64,000 nt of DNA from an uncultured Draconibacterium sp. Lineage in GTDB: Bacteria > Bacteroidota > Bacteroidia > Bacteroidales > Prolixibacteraceae. Numbering within the stretch: the stretch's first letter is position 1; the number at the start of each line of letters is the position of its first letter. The translations under genes were made by a program, and so were the position numbers. The notes under the pieces are model-generated. The model was not told the DNA's origin. It saw only the letters and a list, made by a program, of their open reading frames with translations, and made no database searches. Below, one piece after another: positions 24,900 through 33,071 of the stretch. The stretch is taken from the NCBI GenBank assembly GCA_947492175.1, contig CANLMQ010000002.1, positions 62,001 through 126,000 of the forward strand, given 5' to 3'.

Positions 24900-27242
24900 A
24901 TGAAAAACAATTTAAAAACAGAAAACAAAATGCTGTTACTTTTGATGTTACTGCTAACATCGATTGTATCGGGTTATGCCGACGACAATGTAACCATCAG
25001 TGGTTATGTCCGAAGTTCGGAAACCGGAGAAGGTTTGATCGGATCAACGATCTACGTTGAAGAAATGCAAACCGGAACTGCCACCAATTCTTACGGATTT
25101 TATTCGCTTACCCTGCCCAAAGGCAATTATACAATACGCTATTCTTATATCGGGTACGAAAAGATTTCAATGGGAACAGAAATCACCGGAAGAATTACAA
25201 AAGATGTGGAACTAAATCCGGTTTCAAACCAGATGGAAGAAATTGTAATTCGCAGTGAAAGCGAGGATAAAAATATCCGCCAGGCAGAAATGGGCGTTAC
25301 AAAACTATCGCCAAAAGAAACAAAAATGATTCCGGTAATACTGGGCGAACAGGATATTTTAAAAACTATTCAGCTGTTGCCCGGAGTAAGTTCCGGAACA
25401 GAAGGAACAACCGGATTTTATGTGCGTGGTGGCGGAGTCGATCAAAACCTTATCATCCTCGATGAAGCTCCCATTTACAGTGCATCTCATTTAATGGGCT
25501 TCTTCTCCGTTTTTAATTCTGATGCCATTAAAGATATGAAACTCTACAAAGGAAATGCACCCTCGGTTTACGGAGGACGTCTGTCGTCAATTCTCGATAT
25601 TCAGATGAATGAAGGAAACTCAAAAAAGTTTTCAACTTCGGGCGGGCTTGGATTGCTGGCTTCGCGGCTTACAATCGAATCTCCGATTGTTAAAGACAAA
25701 GGCTCGTTTATAATTTCGGGCCGCAGAAGTTATGCCGATATGTTCCTGGTTTTTTCGAAAGACAATGCACAACAGCAAACCGACCTTTATTTTTATGATT
25801 TAAATGCGAAAGCCAACTACAAAATAAATAACAACAACCGGGTGTATTTATCGGGATATTTAGGCCGCGATGTATTTAACATGGATGAATTATTTGCGCT
25901 TAAATGGGGAAATAAAACCGCCACATTTCGCTGGAATCATATTTTCAACAACCGTTTATTTCTGAACAGCTCACTGATATACAGCAATTACGATTACGGT
26001 TTCGGGTATAACTTTTCGGATAATATGATTTATATAAAATCCGGTATCCGCGATATAAACTGGAAAGAAGATTTCCAGTACTACATCAATTCAAACAATA
26101 CACTAAAATTCGGATTCAACGCCATCGCTCATTCCTACCAGCCCGGAGAAATCAATGCCGATAACGACGATCTGTTTAATTCAATTTTTATGAATAAAAA
26201 ACAGACATACGAAGCTGCTGCTTATTTTTCGCACGAATGGAATATTTCAGACAATGTAAGATTAACTTACGGACTACGTTATTCGGGTTTTATGGCAATT
26301 GGCCCCGACACCGTTTATACCTACAACGAAAACGACGAACGAATTACTACAGAAGCGTTTGCTGACGGAGAAGTTATAAAAAAATACAAAACAATTGAGC
26401 CCAGAGCTACCTTCAATATTCTTTTAAACAAAACCAGTTCGTTTAAAATCTCTTATACCCGAAATGCTCAGTATGTTCATCTTCTCTCAAATTCTTCGGC
26501 ATCGCTGCCAACCGATGTCTGGATTCCGAGCAGTAAAAATGTAAAGCCCCAGGTTGCCGATCAGATTGCTGCCGGGTACTACCGGAATTTTATGGACAAC
26601 ATGTTTGAAACATCGGTGGAAGTTTATCACAAGGATCTTTTCAACCAAATTGATTATCAGAACGGTGCTGAAATTCTTTTAAATGAAGATGTGGAATCGC
26701 AATTGGTTTTTGGAAAAGGAAGGGCTTATGGCCTCGAATTATACATAAAAAAGCGAAAAGGGAAATTAACCGGCTGGTTGGGTTATACACTTTCGCGAAC
26801 TGAAAAATCGATGGATGAAATAGAGAACGGCAGATGGTTTCCTGCAAAACAAGACCGCACACACGACATTTCGGTGGTTGGCATGTACCAGCTAAACGAA
26901 AAATGGAACCTTTCTGCCAACTGGGTATTTAACACAGGAAATGCGGTTACCTTTCCCAGTGGAAAATACTCGGTTGACAAATTTACTGTTCCGGTTTATA
27001 CAAACCGAAATGGTTATCGGATGCCCGATTATCACCGTTTGGATATTGCAGCGACCTACACACCCAAAAAGAAAAAACGCTTTGAATCGAGCTGGAATTT
27101 CAGCATGTACAATGCTTATGGACGACGAAATGCCTTTTCCATTACTTTCCAGGAAAACGAAAACAATCCAACACAAACCGAAGCCATGCGTCTGGCACTG
27201 TTCCAAATGATTCCTTCAGTTACTTACAATTTTAAATTTTAA
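24900..27242 (+). CDS. TonB-dependent receptor with carboxypeptidase-like N-domain
   Basis: 780 residues. A signal peptide (LLLLMLLLTSIVSGYADD) leads into a CarboxypepD-regulatory-like domain (VTISGYVRSSETGEGLIGSTIYVEE, residues about 30-110). The plug follows (GEQDILKTIQLLPGVSSGTEGTTGFYVRGG), then a 22-strand-type barrel ending MIPSVTYNFKF. It imports a ligand across the outer membrane using TonB energy. At 780 residues it is compact and lacks a SusD partner; instead a DUF4249 lipoprotein gene follows by 4 bases, a pairing common in Bacteroidota. The ligand is unknown. Confidence 0.9.
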   Translation: MKNNLKTENKMLLLLMLLLTSIVSGYADDNVTISGYVRSSETGEGLIGSTIYVEEMQTGTATNSYGFYSLTLPKGNYTIRYSYIGYEKISMGTEITGRITKDVELNPVSNQMEEIVIRSESEDKNIRQAEMGVTKLSPKETKMIPVILGEQDILKTIQLLPGVSSGTEGTTGFYVRGGGVDQNLIILDEAPIYSASHLMGFFSVFNSDAIKDMKLYKGNAPSVYGGRLSSILDIQMNEGNSKKFSTSGGLGLLASRLTIESPIVKDKGSFIISGRRSYADMFLVFSKDNAQQQTDLYFYDLNAKANYKINNNNRVYLSGYLGRDVFNMDELFALKWGNKTATFRWNHIFNNRLFLNSSLIYSNYDYGFGYNFSDNMIYIKSGIRDINWKEDFQYYINSNNTLKFGFNAIAHSYQPGEINADNDDLFNSIFMNKKQTYEAAAYFSHEWNISDNVRLTYGLRYSGFMAIGPDTVYTYNENDERITTEAFADGEVIKKYKTIEPRATFNILLNKTSSFKISYTRNAQYVHLLSNSSASLPTDVWIPSSKNVKPQVADQIAAGYYRNFMDNMFETSVEVYHKDLFNQIDYQNGAEILLNEDVESQLVFGKGRAYGLELYIKKRKGKLTGWLGYTLSRTEKSMDEIENGRWFPAKQDRTHDISVVGMYQLNEKWNLSANWVFNTGNAVTFPSGKYSVDKFTVPVYTNRNGYRMPDYHRLDIAATYTPKKKKRFESSWNFSMYNAYGRRNAFSITFQENENNPTQTEAMRLALFQMIPSVTYNFKF

Positions 27243-27246
27243 AGTC

Positions 27247-28062
27247 ATGAAAACAATTCAATTATCCACTTATATAATAAGTCTGATTATTCTGTTTTCC
27301 GCATGCCAGGATGTAATCGACATTGATCTTGATTCGGTTGAACCCAAACTGGTTATTGATGGAGCAGTAACCGACATAAGTGATACACTTACCATTAAGC
27401 TCTCAAAATCTGTCAATTATTTCGATCCGGGAATTTATCCTGGCATTTCAGGCGCAAATATTACTGTTTCCGATAATTTGGGAAATACCAGCCCGCTTCT
27501 TGAAACAAGTCCAGGGACCTATTCATCGTACCTACCTGGCATTGAAGGCAATGAATACACAATGACAGTAGAAACAGAAGGAGAAGAATATACCGCCAAA
27601 GTTACGATGCCTTACAAAGTGGAAATCGATTCGCTTTCGTTTGAACCGACTCCTGATTATATGGAATTTTCGGGTGGCTATCTGGTAAATTGCCATCTTC
27701 AGGACCCGGCCGGTATTGACAACTACTACCGTATTAAAGTCTCCGGAATAAATCAAACAGAAGAGCCCGATAAGGTACTATTTGTGTATGACGATTCTTT
27801 TGTTGATGGAAATAAAATCACTTTACGATGGGACGATGAACAGTTTTTTGAACAGGATACGGTAGTGGTGGAACTACAAACACTGGCCGAATCCACCTAT
27901 GAATATTACCGGACTTTATCGGCGCTTTTTGAAGATGGAATGATCGGTAATGCAAATCCGGCAAACCCAATTACAAATCTGTCAAACAATGCATTGGGGT
28001 ATTTGGGCGCCTTTACTGTTAGCCGCGATACAATAATTATCCCGGTTCAGGCAACCAATTAA
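27247..28062 (+). CDS. DUF4249 lipoprotein, partner of the TonB receptor
   Basis: 271 residues with a lipoprotein signal (IISLIILFSACQD; lipobox Cys about residue 19). It then has the DUF4249 opening EPKLVIDGAVTDISDTLTIKLSKSVNYFD with immunoglobulin-like beta strands, and ends in the NPITNLSNNALGYLGAFTVS segment. The family is exported, surface or periplasmic, and almost always encoded beside a TonB-dependent receptor, where it is presumed to help ligand capture. The start shares 22 identical bases with the start of the next gene. Confidence 0.88.
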   Translation: MKTIQLSTYIISLIILFSACQDVIDIDLDSVEPKLVIDGAVTDISDTLTIKLSKSVNYFDPGIYPGISGANITVSDNLGNTSPLLETSPGTYSSYLPGIEGNEYTMTVETEGEEYTAKVTMPYKVEIDSLSFEPTPDYMEFSGGYLVNCHLQDPAGIDNYYRIKVSGINQTEEPDKVLFVYDDSFVDGNKITLRWDDEQFFEQDTVVVELQTLAESTYEYYRTLSALFEDGMIGNANPANPITNLSNNALGYLGAFTVSRDTIIIPVQATN

Positions 28063-28084
28063 GTATTTTACAAAACTCAAAGTC

Positions 28085-28798
28085 ATGAAAACAATTCAAT
28101 CATTAAAAACAAATGCCCGGACGGCCGGGGTACTTTACCTGATCATCATTCTGTGCGGCTTGTTCAGCGAAGTGTTTGTTCGTTCCGGAATTATTGTTTC
28201 CGGCGATGCAACTGCAACTGCAAACAATATTGCAGCAAACACTTTCTTATTCCGTATTGGTTTTGTCAGCGACTTAATTATGGTAATGAGCGATGCAGGA
28301 GTTGCCTTATTATTTTACCTTATATTAAAACCGACAAATAAAGGGCTCTCACTTCTTGCTTCCTTTTTCAGGCTGGCGCAGGCTACGGTATTGGGTATTA
28401 ACCTGCTTAATTTATATCTGCCCTTACTAATTCTGAATGACAAGGCTTATCTCACCAGTTTTTCGGGGGAGCAATTAAACTCACTTTCCTTGCTCTTTCT
28501 TAATGCTCATTCGTACGGATACCTTATAAGTGGTGTATTTTTCGGGCTGAGTTGCCTGGTTCTGGGCTACCTGATTTATAAAGCCCGCTACTTTCCCAAA
28601 TGGCTCGGGATTTTAATTGTTGCCGCCGGAGCCAGTTACCTGGTTGATTGTATGGTTAACTTCCTGTTTCCCGAATTTGCTTCGGTAAGCGAAGTTCTTG
28701 TTATGACCGTAGCCGTTGTTTCAGAGCTTTCTCTCTGTCTCTTTTTATTGGTAAAAGGAATAAAACCGGATCGTGCAATTCAGAATCATACCTCATAA
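28085..28798 (+). CDS. DUF4386 family membrane protein
   Basis: 237 residues with about six transmembrane segments. The sequence TARTAGVLYLIIILCGLFSEVFVR-like start (ARTAGVLYLIIILCGLFSE), ANTFLFRIGFVSDLIMVMSD, FGLSCLVLGYLIYKARYFPK and WLGILIVAAGASYLVDC match DUF4386. The function of this family is not known. It lies 22 bases after the DUF4249 gene and 17 before the next gene, within the operator-site-4 cluster. Confidence 0.87.
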   Translation: MKTIQSLKTNARTAGVLYLIIILCGLFSEVFVRSGIIVSGDATATANNIAANTFLFRIGFVSDLIMVMSDAGVALLFYLILKPTNKGLSLLASFFRLAQATVLGINLLNLYLPLLILNDKAYLTSFSGEQLNSLSLLFLNAHSYGYLISGVFFGLSCLVLGYLIYKARYFPKWLGILIVAAGASYLVDCMVNFLFPEFASVSEVLVMTVAVVSELSLCLFLLVKGIKPDRAIQNHTS

Positions 28799-28815
28799 AT
28801 AAGCACAAAACAGTT

Positions 28816-29457
28816 ATGAAAAAGTCAGTTTTAAAGTACATTATCCCGTATTTCATTTTATTCACAATTTTGCCTGTATTTTCCTACGCTACTGAAGAAC
28901 AAAAAGTATATTTCAGCCCGGAGAATTTTTTGGGTAACCGTTCGAATAACTATCAGCACATAATTCGGGCAGAAATTTCGAATAAAATCAGATTTACCAA
29001 TTTTGCCTATCTTGACAGCGATTACAGAAAACAGGAAAACCTTTATAATATTCGAAATACCGTTTCATACAATATACTTAACGACTGGTCTTCTAATTTA
29101 GCCTTCGGATTAAAAAACCCTGGTTTCTACTCTACCTCTTCCATTCAATTCAGTCAAAAACATGAGGCTTTATCGTATATTATATCTTCAGGAGCAACCT
29201 ATCAGAAAAGCTTTACTTCCGAAAATTTTGCATCCATACAATACACTCCCAAAATCAGAAATAACCTGATGCTTTATTTAAAGAGCACTTTTTCAATAAA
29301 CATCGACAAAAAAGGCATTACACGTGGTATTCAGCAATTTCGGGTTGGCGTTAAAAATAAACAGTTGATTTATGGCATGGCCGGTAATCTTGACCAGTTT
29401 AATTACAACCAAAGAATGCTGGCTAATTATGGATTTTTTTTACGAGTAATTTATTAA
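28816..29457 (+). CDS. Predicted outer-membrane beta-barrel protein
   Basis: 213 residues. A signal peptide (YIIPYFILFTILPVFSYAT) is followed by amphipathic strands such as RFTNFAYLDSDYR, WSSNLAFGLKNPGFYSTSSI, LMLYLKSTFSINID, and a C-terminal FFLRVIY with a terminal aromatic residue. This fits a small porin-like barrel. I do not recognise a named family. It sits between DUF4386 and EamA genes and is probably co-transcribed with them. Confidence 0.65.
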   Translation: MKKSVLKYIIPYFILFTILPVFSYATEEQKVYFSPENFLGNRSNNYQHIIRAEISNKIRFTNFAYLDSDYRKQENLYNIRNTVSYNILNDWSSNLAFGLKNPGFYSTSSIQFSQKHEALSYIISSGATYQKSFTSENFASIQYTPKIRNNLMLYLKSTFSINIDKKGITRGIQQFRVGVKNKQLIYGMAGNLDQFNYNQRMLANYGFFLRVIY

Positions 29458-29468
29458 ACAAAAAAAGT

Positions 29469-30422
29469 ATGCAAACAAGAAATAAAAAAAACAATCAGAA
29501 ACTCCTGGCAAATTTGGGTTTGGGAGTTGTTACACTAATAGTCGGCCTCTCCTTTATTTTTGTAAAAATTGGATTACGCGAAGCAGATGCTTTCGACCTG
29601 CTGGCACACCGCTTTAGTATCGCTTTTTTATTTGTTCTTATTCTTCGGGCCTTGGGAATGATTAAACGTCCAAAAATAAGCAGTAAAGACTGGCTTTCGG
29701 TTTTATTGGTTTCGCTTTTGTACCCTATATTATTCTTTGGATTCCAAACAATTGGAATGAAATCAACAACAGCATCGCAGGCAGGTATTATTTTTGCATT
29801 GTCGCCGGTTTTTACAATTATATGCGGAGCTATATTCTTGAAAGAGAGAACTTCTTTTACTCAAAAAATCGGGATTGGTTTATCGGTTGCCGGATTGGCA
29901 TATATTTTTCTTTACAAAAACGGAGCCACTAACCAAAGCTGGCTAGGAAACAGCTTTTTAGTACTTTCGGTACTTTGTACGGTTGGTTATTACATGATTG
30001 GCAAAAAGCTAATGCAACGTTATGATTCTTCAAGTCTGACTACCATAATGATTAGTATTGCTTTTGTGGTATTCAACTTTGTTGGAATAACAAAACATAT
30101 TGTTAACGGCGATATAAATACGTTTTTCACCCCTCTAAAAGAGCCTTCTTTCCTTATTTCGGTGGTGTACCTCGGAACGCTGTCTTCCGTTATCACTTCG
30201 TTTCTTACCAACTACGCACTGACATTTGTCCCCACAACCGCAGTTAGCATTTATAATAACCTTAATCCAATTATTGCAATAATCGGAGGTATTGTTTTTT
30301 TAAGCGAGCATCTTTACACCTTCCAGTTTATTGGAGGCATAGGAGTTATACTTGGTGTAATTCTGGTTTTGAGTTATAAAAATAGAAATATGTCAATGCG
30401 ACTGGCTTTTAGCCGAAAATAG
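29469..30422 (+). CDS. EamA/DMT family transporter
   Basis: 317 residues with ten predicted transmembrane helices in two EamA repeats. GLGVVTLIVGLSFIFVKIGLREADAFDLLAHRF opens the first, GMKSTTASQAGIIFALSPVFTIICGAIFLKE follows, and VPTTAVSIYNNLNPIIAIIGGIVFLSEHL closes the second. These are drug/metabolite exporters of the inner membrane, with ligands from amino acids to purines. It is the last gene of the cluster started at operator site 4. With a TonB receptor and a small barrel in the same run, a cross-envelope transport role is plausible (inference). Confidence 0.88.
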   Translation: MQTRNKKNNQKLLANLGLGVVTLIVGLSFIFVKIGLREADAFDLLAHRFSIAFLFVLILRALGMIKRPKISSKDWLSVLLVSLLYPILFFGFQTIGMKSTTASQAGIIFALSPVFTIICGAIFLKERTSFTQKIGIGLSVAGLAYIFLYKNGATNQSWLGNSFLVLSVLCTVGYYMIGKKLMQRYDSSSLTTIMISIAFVVFNFVGITKHIVNGDINTFFTPLKEPSFLISVVYLGTLSSVITSFLTNYALTFVPTTAVSIYNNLNPIIAIIGGIVFLSEHLYTFQFIGGIGVILGVILVLSYKNRNMSMRLAFSRK

Positions 30423-30491
30423 TTAAAAGAACAGCCTGGTTGATAAAAAATGAATAAGCTAATACGTAAGGAAGATTAGTGTTTGCCCCTT

Positions 30492-31049
30492 TTATTTTTT
30501 CTCAAATTCAATTTTCCAGAGTCCTCTTAAATCGTTTAGCCGGTAACCGGTTGCCAAGTCGTTTGGGTACAGTTTCCGAAGCTTTTGTCGGGTTGCAGTA
30601 TCAATATCTGATTCTGTATTCCCATGGCATTTTAAACATGCCGGCATTCCTATTCGTATGGGCTTGTAAAACACCAAAGCATTTGCTTCTTTTACAACAG
30701 TATCTGCCAAAGTATTTGCCTCAAAAATTTTCCAAAACTCCATTTCCTGCGATGAACTTAATCCGTTTTCAGCATTTCTGGTTTTGTTGGTAATACGTGT
30801 AATCTTACAATCAAATTCATGGTTTAAACTATCAACAATTGCTCCTGCTTTTAAGTTACAAAACTCAACCGCATGTTCTGCTCCTCCGTATTGAATCGCC
30901 GTTCCTACATTACTTAAAAGTGTAGCCTGTACTTTCCCCGAAATCTCGTTCCCGCTTTCCCGGATTTTTAAATAAGTGGATGAGTCAATTCCCTGATTAC
31001 AGGAAAAAAAGAAAACCATTATCAAAAAACAGATTGTATTTACTTTCAT
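30492..31049 (-). CDS. DUF3365 haem-binding lipoprotein
   Basis: 185 residues with a lipoprotein signal (TICFLIMVFFFSCNQ; lipobox Cys about residue 17). The family pattern is seen in VQATLLSNVGTAIQYGGAEHAVEFCNLKA, RITNKTRNAENGLSSSQE, and a single c-type haem site CLKCHG near the C-terminus. It ends YRLNDLRGLWKIEFEKK. DUF3365 (Tll0287-like) proteins are periplasmic and often act as haem or redox sensors; stand-alone forms are uncharacterised. It is convergent with the EamA gene and unrelated by strand to the methionine operon. Confidence 0.87.
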   Translation of the reverse strand: MKVNTICFLIMVFFFSCNQGIDSSTYLKIRESGNEISGKVQATLLSNVGTAIQYGGAEHAVEFCNLKAGAIVDSLNHEFDCKITRITNKTRNAENGLSSSQEMEFWKIFEANTLADTVVKEANALVFYKPIRIGMPACLKCHGNTESDIDTATRQKLRKLYPNDLATGYRLNDLRGLWKIEFEKK

Positions 31050-31140
31050 AAGCGTACTTTTTTTGAAATGAGTTTATGAATAAGTCTTTAAATATAACCA
31101 ATAAAGCAATTTCTGACGTGTCTAAATTTGTAAAATCAAT

Positions 31141-31148
31141 TATATTTG
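31141..31148 (+). promoter_or_regulatory. -7 box of the methionine operon
   Basis: TATATTTG fits TAnnTTTG and lies about 35 bases before the start of the SAM aptamer. The -33 element is unclear. Confidence 0.5.
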
Positions 31149-31182
31149 CTTCATCATCAAATATTCCTACAAAGAGTGTTTG

Positions 31183-31289
31183 ATTATACAGAAGAGTTGA
31201 GAGAGCGGGCTCAATGAAACTCTGGCAACCTTCTCCGTATTACAACGGATGAAAAGGTGCCAATACCCGGCCGGTAACGGAATTATAAT
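31183..31289 (+). ncRNA. SAM riboswitch (SAM-I/S-box clan)
   Basis: The core motifs occur in order: GGGCTCAATGAAACT, GGCAACC, a variable hairpin (TCCGTATTACAACGGA), then AAGGTGCCAAT and CCCGGCCGG. ATTATA (31183-31188) can pair with TATAAT (31284-31289) as the closing P1 helix. GGCAACC and GGTGCCAA are the S-box binding-core signatures. The RNA lies upstream of homocysteine and methionine genes, the expected target: high S-adenosylmethionine should lower their expression. Exact subclass is not settled by eye. Confidence 0.85.
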
Positions 31290-31301
31290 TTGAACACAAT
31301 C

Positions 31302-31379
31302 ATGAAAAAATTACAGTACAAATTATTTTTCACAAGCTATTTGCATGGGGCAAATATGTGTATGCAAAGGCGGTTTTAA
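31302..31379 (+). CDS. Candidate 25-codon leader peptide ending MCMQRRF
   Basis: ATG at 31302, 13 bases after the riboswitch P1 helix, opens 25 codons ending Ala-Asn-Met-Cys-Met-Gln-Arg-Arg-Phe-stop. The Met-Cys-Met codons (31356-31364) fall in the loop between competing hairpins: TATTTGC (31338-31344) can pair with GCAAATA (31350-31356), while the overlapping TTTGCAT (31340-31346) can pair with ATGCAAA (31362-31368). A ribosome stalling on Met or Cys codons would therefore change RNA folding. This is an inference; a chance ORF is not excluded. Confidence 0.5.
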   Translation: MKKLQYKLFFTSYLHGANMCMQRRF

Positions 31380-31390
31380 CCGCTTTATTT
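31366..31390 (+). terminator. Candidate attenuator hairpin in the methionine leader
   Basis: AAA-GCGGT (31366-31374, with one bulged G) pairs with ACCGC-TTT (31379-31386), followed by ATTT. It overlaps the end of the leader ORF and the ATGCAAA arm of the alternative hairpin. The T tract is short, so it may act as a weak terminator or an initiation-blocking stem. Confidence 0.5.
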
Positions 31391-31492
31391 AGAGAGTTTA
31401 CAAAATTGTTCATCACATAATTGCGAAGATGAAGGACCTTTTTTATGGATATTACTCCGGTTTTAGTCTGTCATCTTCCGACTTTTTTAGAT

Positions 31493-32656
31493 ATGCCAAA
31501 AACAAAAACTTACGAAGAAATTAATCAAAAACTTAAATCGGGTAATGCAGTAGTGCTTACCGCCGAGGAAGTTTCGGAAATGGCGAAGAAAATGTCGCCT
31601 GAAGATATTGTTGAAAATGTTGACGTTGTAACCACTGCAACCTTTGGCGCCATGTGTTCATCGGGTGCTATTATTAACTTCGGACATGCCAATCCGCCTA
31701 TCCGTATGGAAAAAATACGCTTAAACGGAGTGCCCTGTTACGAAGGACTGGCTGCCGTTGATTCATATATTGGTGCAACTGCCTGTAATCCGGAAAATCC
31801 AAATTATGGGGGTGCCCATGTTATCCAGGATTTGCTTGAAGGAAAAGATGTGGTACTGGAGGCCTGGGCAAAAGGCACGGACTGTTATCCACGCAAACAC
31901 ATAAAAACGAAGATCAACATAAACACAATTAACGAGTTTACGCTTTTTAACCCGCGAAATGCTTACCAAAATTATAATGTGGCTGTAAACACCACAACAA
32001 CAATAAAGCATACCTACATGGGAACGCTGCTGCCCAACCTGCGAAATGCAACCTATTCAACCTCAGGAGAACTTAGTCCGCTGCTTAACGATCCGGAGTT
32101 TAAAACCATTGGACTGGGAACCCGCATTTTTCTGGGAGGAACACAAGGTTTTGTGGTTTGGCCAGGAACACAGTTCCACACTACAAAACCTAAAAACGAG
32201 CTGGGAGTTCCGGTAACAAATGCAGCAACCATAGCGGTTATGGGTAATCTAAAAGAAATGTCGCCCGATTACATTCAGGCCGCTTCATACGAAAAATACG
32301 GAGTAAGTATGTTTGTTGGTATCGGGATTCCAATTCCTGTATTAAATACCGACATTGCCAAACGTGTTTCAATAAACAACAGCCAGATAGAAACCTCTGT
32401 TTTAGACTACGGAACGGTTGGTACCCCTAAACTGGGTCAGGTTACATACGAAGAACTACAATCAGGCTCAATAAAAGTAAACGGGAAAAAAATTCGTACG
32501 GCACCTGTGGCCAGTCTTTCCAAAGCACGCAAAATAGCCGATGAGTTAAAACAGTGGTTGCAAAAAGGAGAGTTTGAAATTAGCAAACCCGTGCAAATGT
32601 TTCCGCAAAACACAAGCTTAAACGGATTAAAAGAAACGGAGGTTGAAGATGATTAA
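31493..32656 (+). CDS. Homocysteine biosynthesis protein (DUF39; aspartate-semialdehyde sulfurtransferase type)
   Basis: 387 residues from the ATG at 31493, where the family consensus (KTKTYEEINQKLKSGNAVVLTAEE) begins. An upstream ATG at 31445 would add 16 unrelated residues. Conserved segments include TTATFGAMCSSGAIINFGHANPPIR with a Cys, and GATACNPENPNYGGAHVIQDLL with another Cys. IFLGGTQGFVVWPGTQ is also family-like. Homologues (COG1900) in methanogens work with a NIL-ferredoxin protein to insert sulfur into L-aspartate-4-semialdehyde and make homocysteine. Both partners follow here, supporting the same job in this bacterium. Confidence 0.88.
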   Translation: MPKTKTYEEINQKLKSGNAVVLTAEEVSEMAKKMSPEDIVENVDVVTTATFGAMCSSGAIINFGHANPPIRMEKIRLNGVPCYEGLAAVDSYIGATACNPENPNYGGAHVIQDLLEGKDVVLEAWAKGTDCYPRKHIKTKININTINEFTLFNPRNAYQNYNVAVNTTTTIKHTYMGTLLPNLRNATYSTSGELSPLLNDPEFKTIGLGTRIFLGGTQGFVVWPGTQFHTTKPKNELGVPVTNAATIAVMGNLKEMSPDYIQAASYEKYGVSMFVGIGIPIPVLNTDIAKRVSINNSQIETSVLDYGTVGTPKLGQVTYEELQSGSIKVNGKKIRTAPVASLSKARKIADELKQWLQKGEFEISKPVQMFPQNTSLNGLKETEVEDD

Positions 32657-33071
32657 AAAAAGATACATTCTGAATTTCCCACCGCAAAGTGGCGACAAAG
32701 CATTTACATATCATTTGGTAAAAGATTACGACATTCGTATTAATATTCTAAAAGCCGAAGTTTATCCGGGCAAACGTGGCAGTTTGTTACTTGAGTTACA
32801 GGGCAAAAAAGATAATATAGAAAAAGGTGTTGAATACATAAAAAGTCATAAAATTACCTGTGAATCGCTGGACAAAAGGATTCGCTGGAACGAAGAAAAA
32901 TGTATCGACTGTGGAAACTGTACCGCTGTTTGTTTTGCAGGCGCACTAAACATGAATAAGGAATCGTGGAAACTGGAATTCGACAAAAGCAAATGTGTGG
33001 TTTGCGAACTTTGTATTCCTGCTTGCCCATTAAATTTATTCGAAATAGATTTTAGTAATGAACCTGTTTGA
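32649..33071 (+). CDS. NIL domain protein with two [4Fe-4S] clusters
   Basis: 140 residues from the ATG at 32649, overlapping the previous gene by 8 bases; a TTG two codons earlier is less likely. Residues 1-75 are a NIL domain (KRYILNFPPQSGDKAFTYHL, VYPGKRGSLLLELQGK), otherwise known from methionine ABC transporters. Then two ferredoxin motifs occur: CIDCGNCTAVCFAGAL and CVVCELCIPACPLNLF. In methanogens the equivalent protein supplies electrons or sulfur chemistry for homocysteine formation with the DUF39 partner. The tight overlap implies translational coupling. Confidence 0.9.
   Translation: MIKKRYILNFPPQSGDKAFTYHLVKDYDIRINILKAEVYPGKRGSLLLELQGKKDNIEKGVEYIKSHKITCESLDKRIRWNEEKCIDCGNCTAVCFAGALNMNKESWKLEFDKSKCVVCELCIPACPLNLFEIDFSNEPV

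Noticed and set aside
25008..25020. GTCCGA followed by TTCGG resembling the operator repeats
   Set aside because: It lies inside the TonB receptor coding region, has no TAnnTTTG box at the right distance and encodes conserved domain residues.
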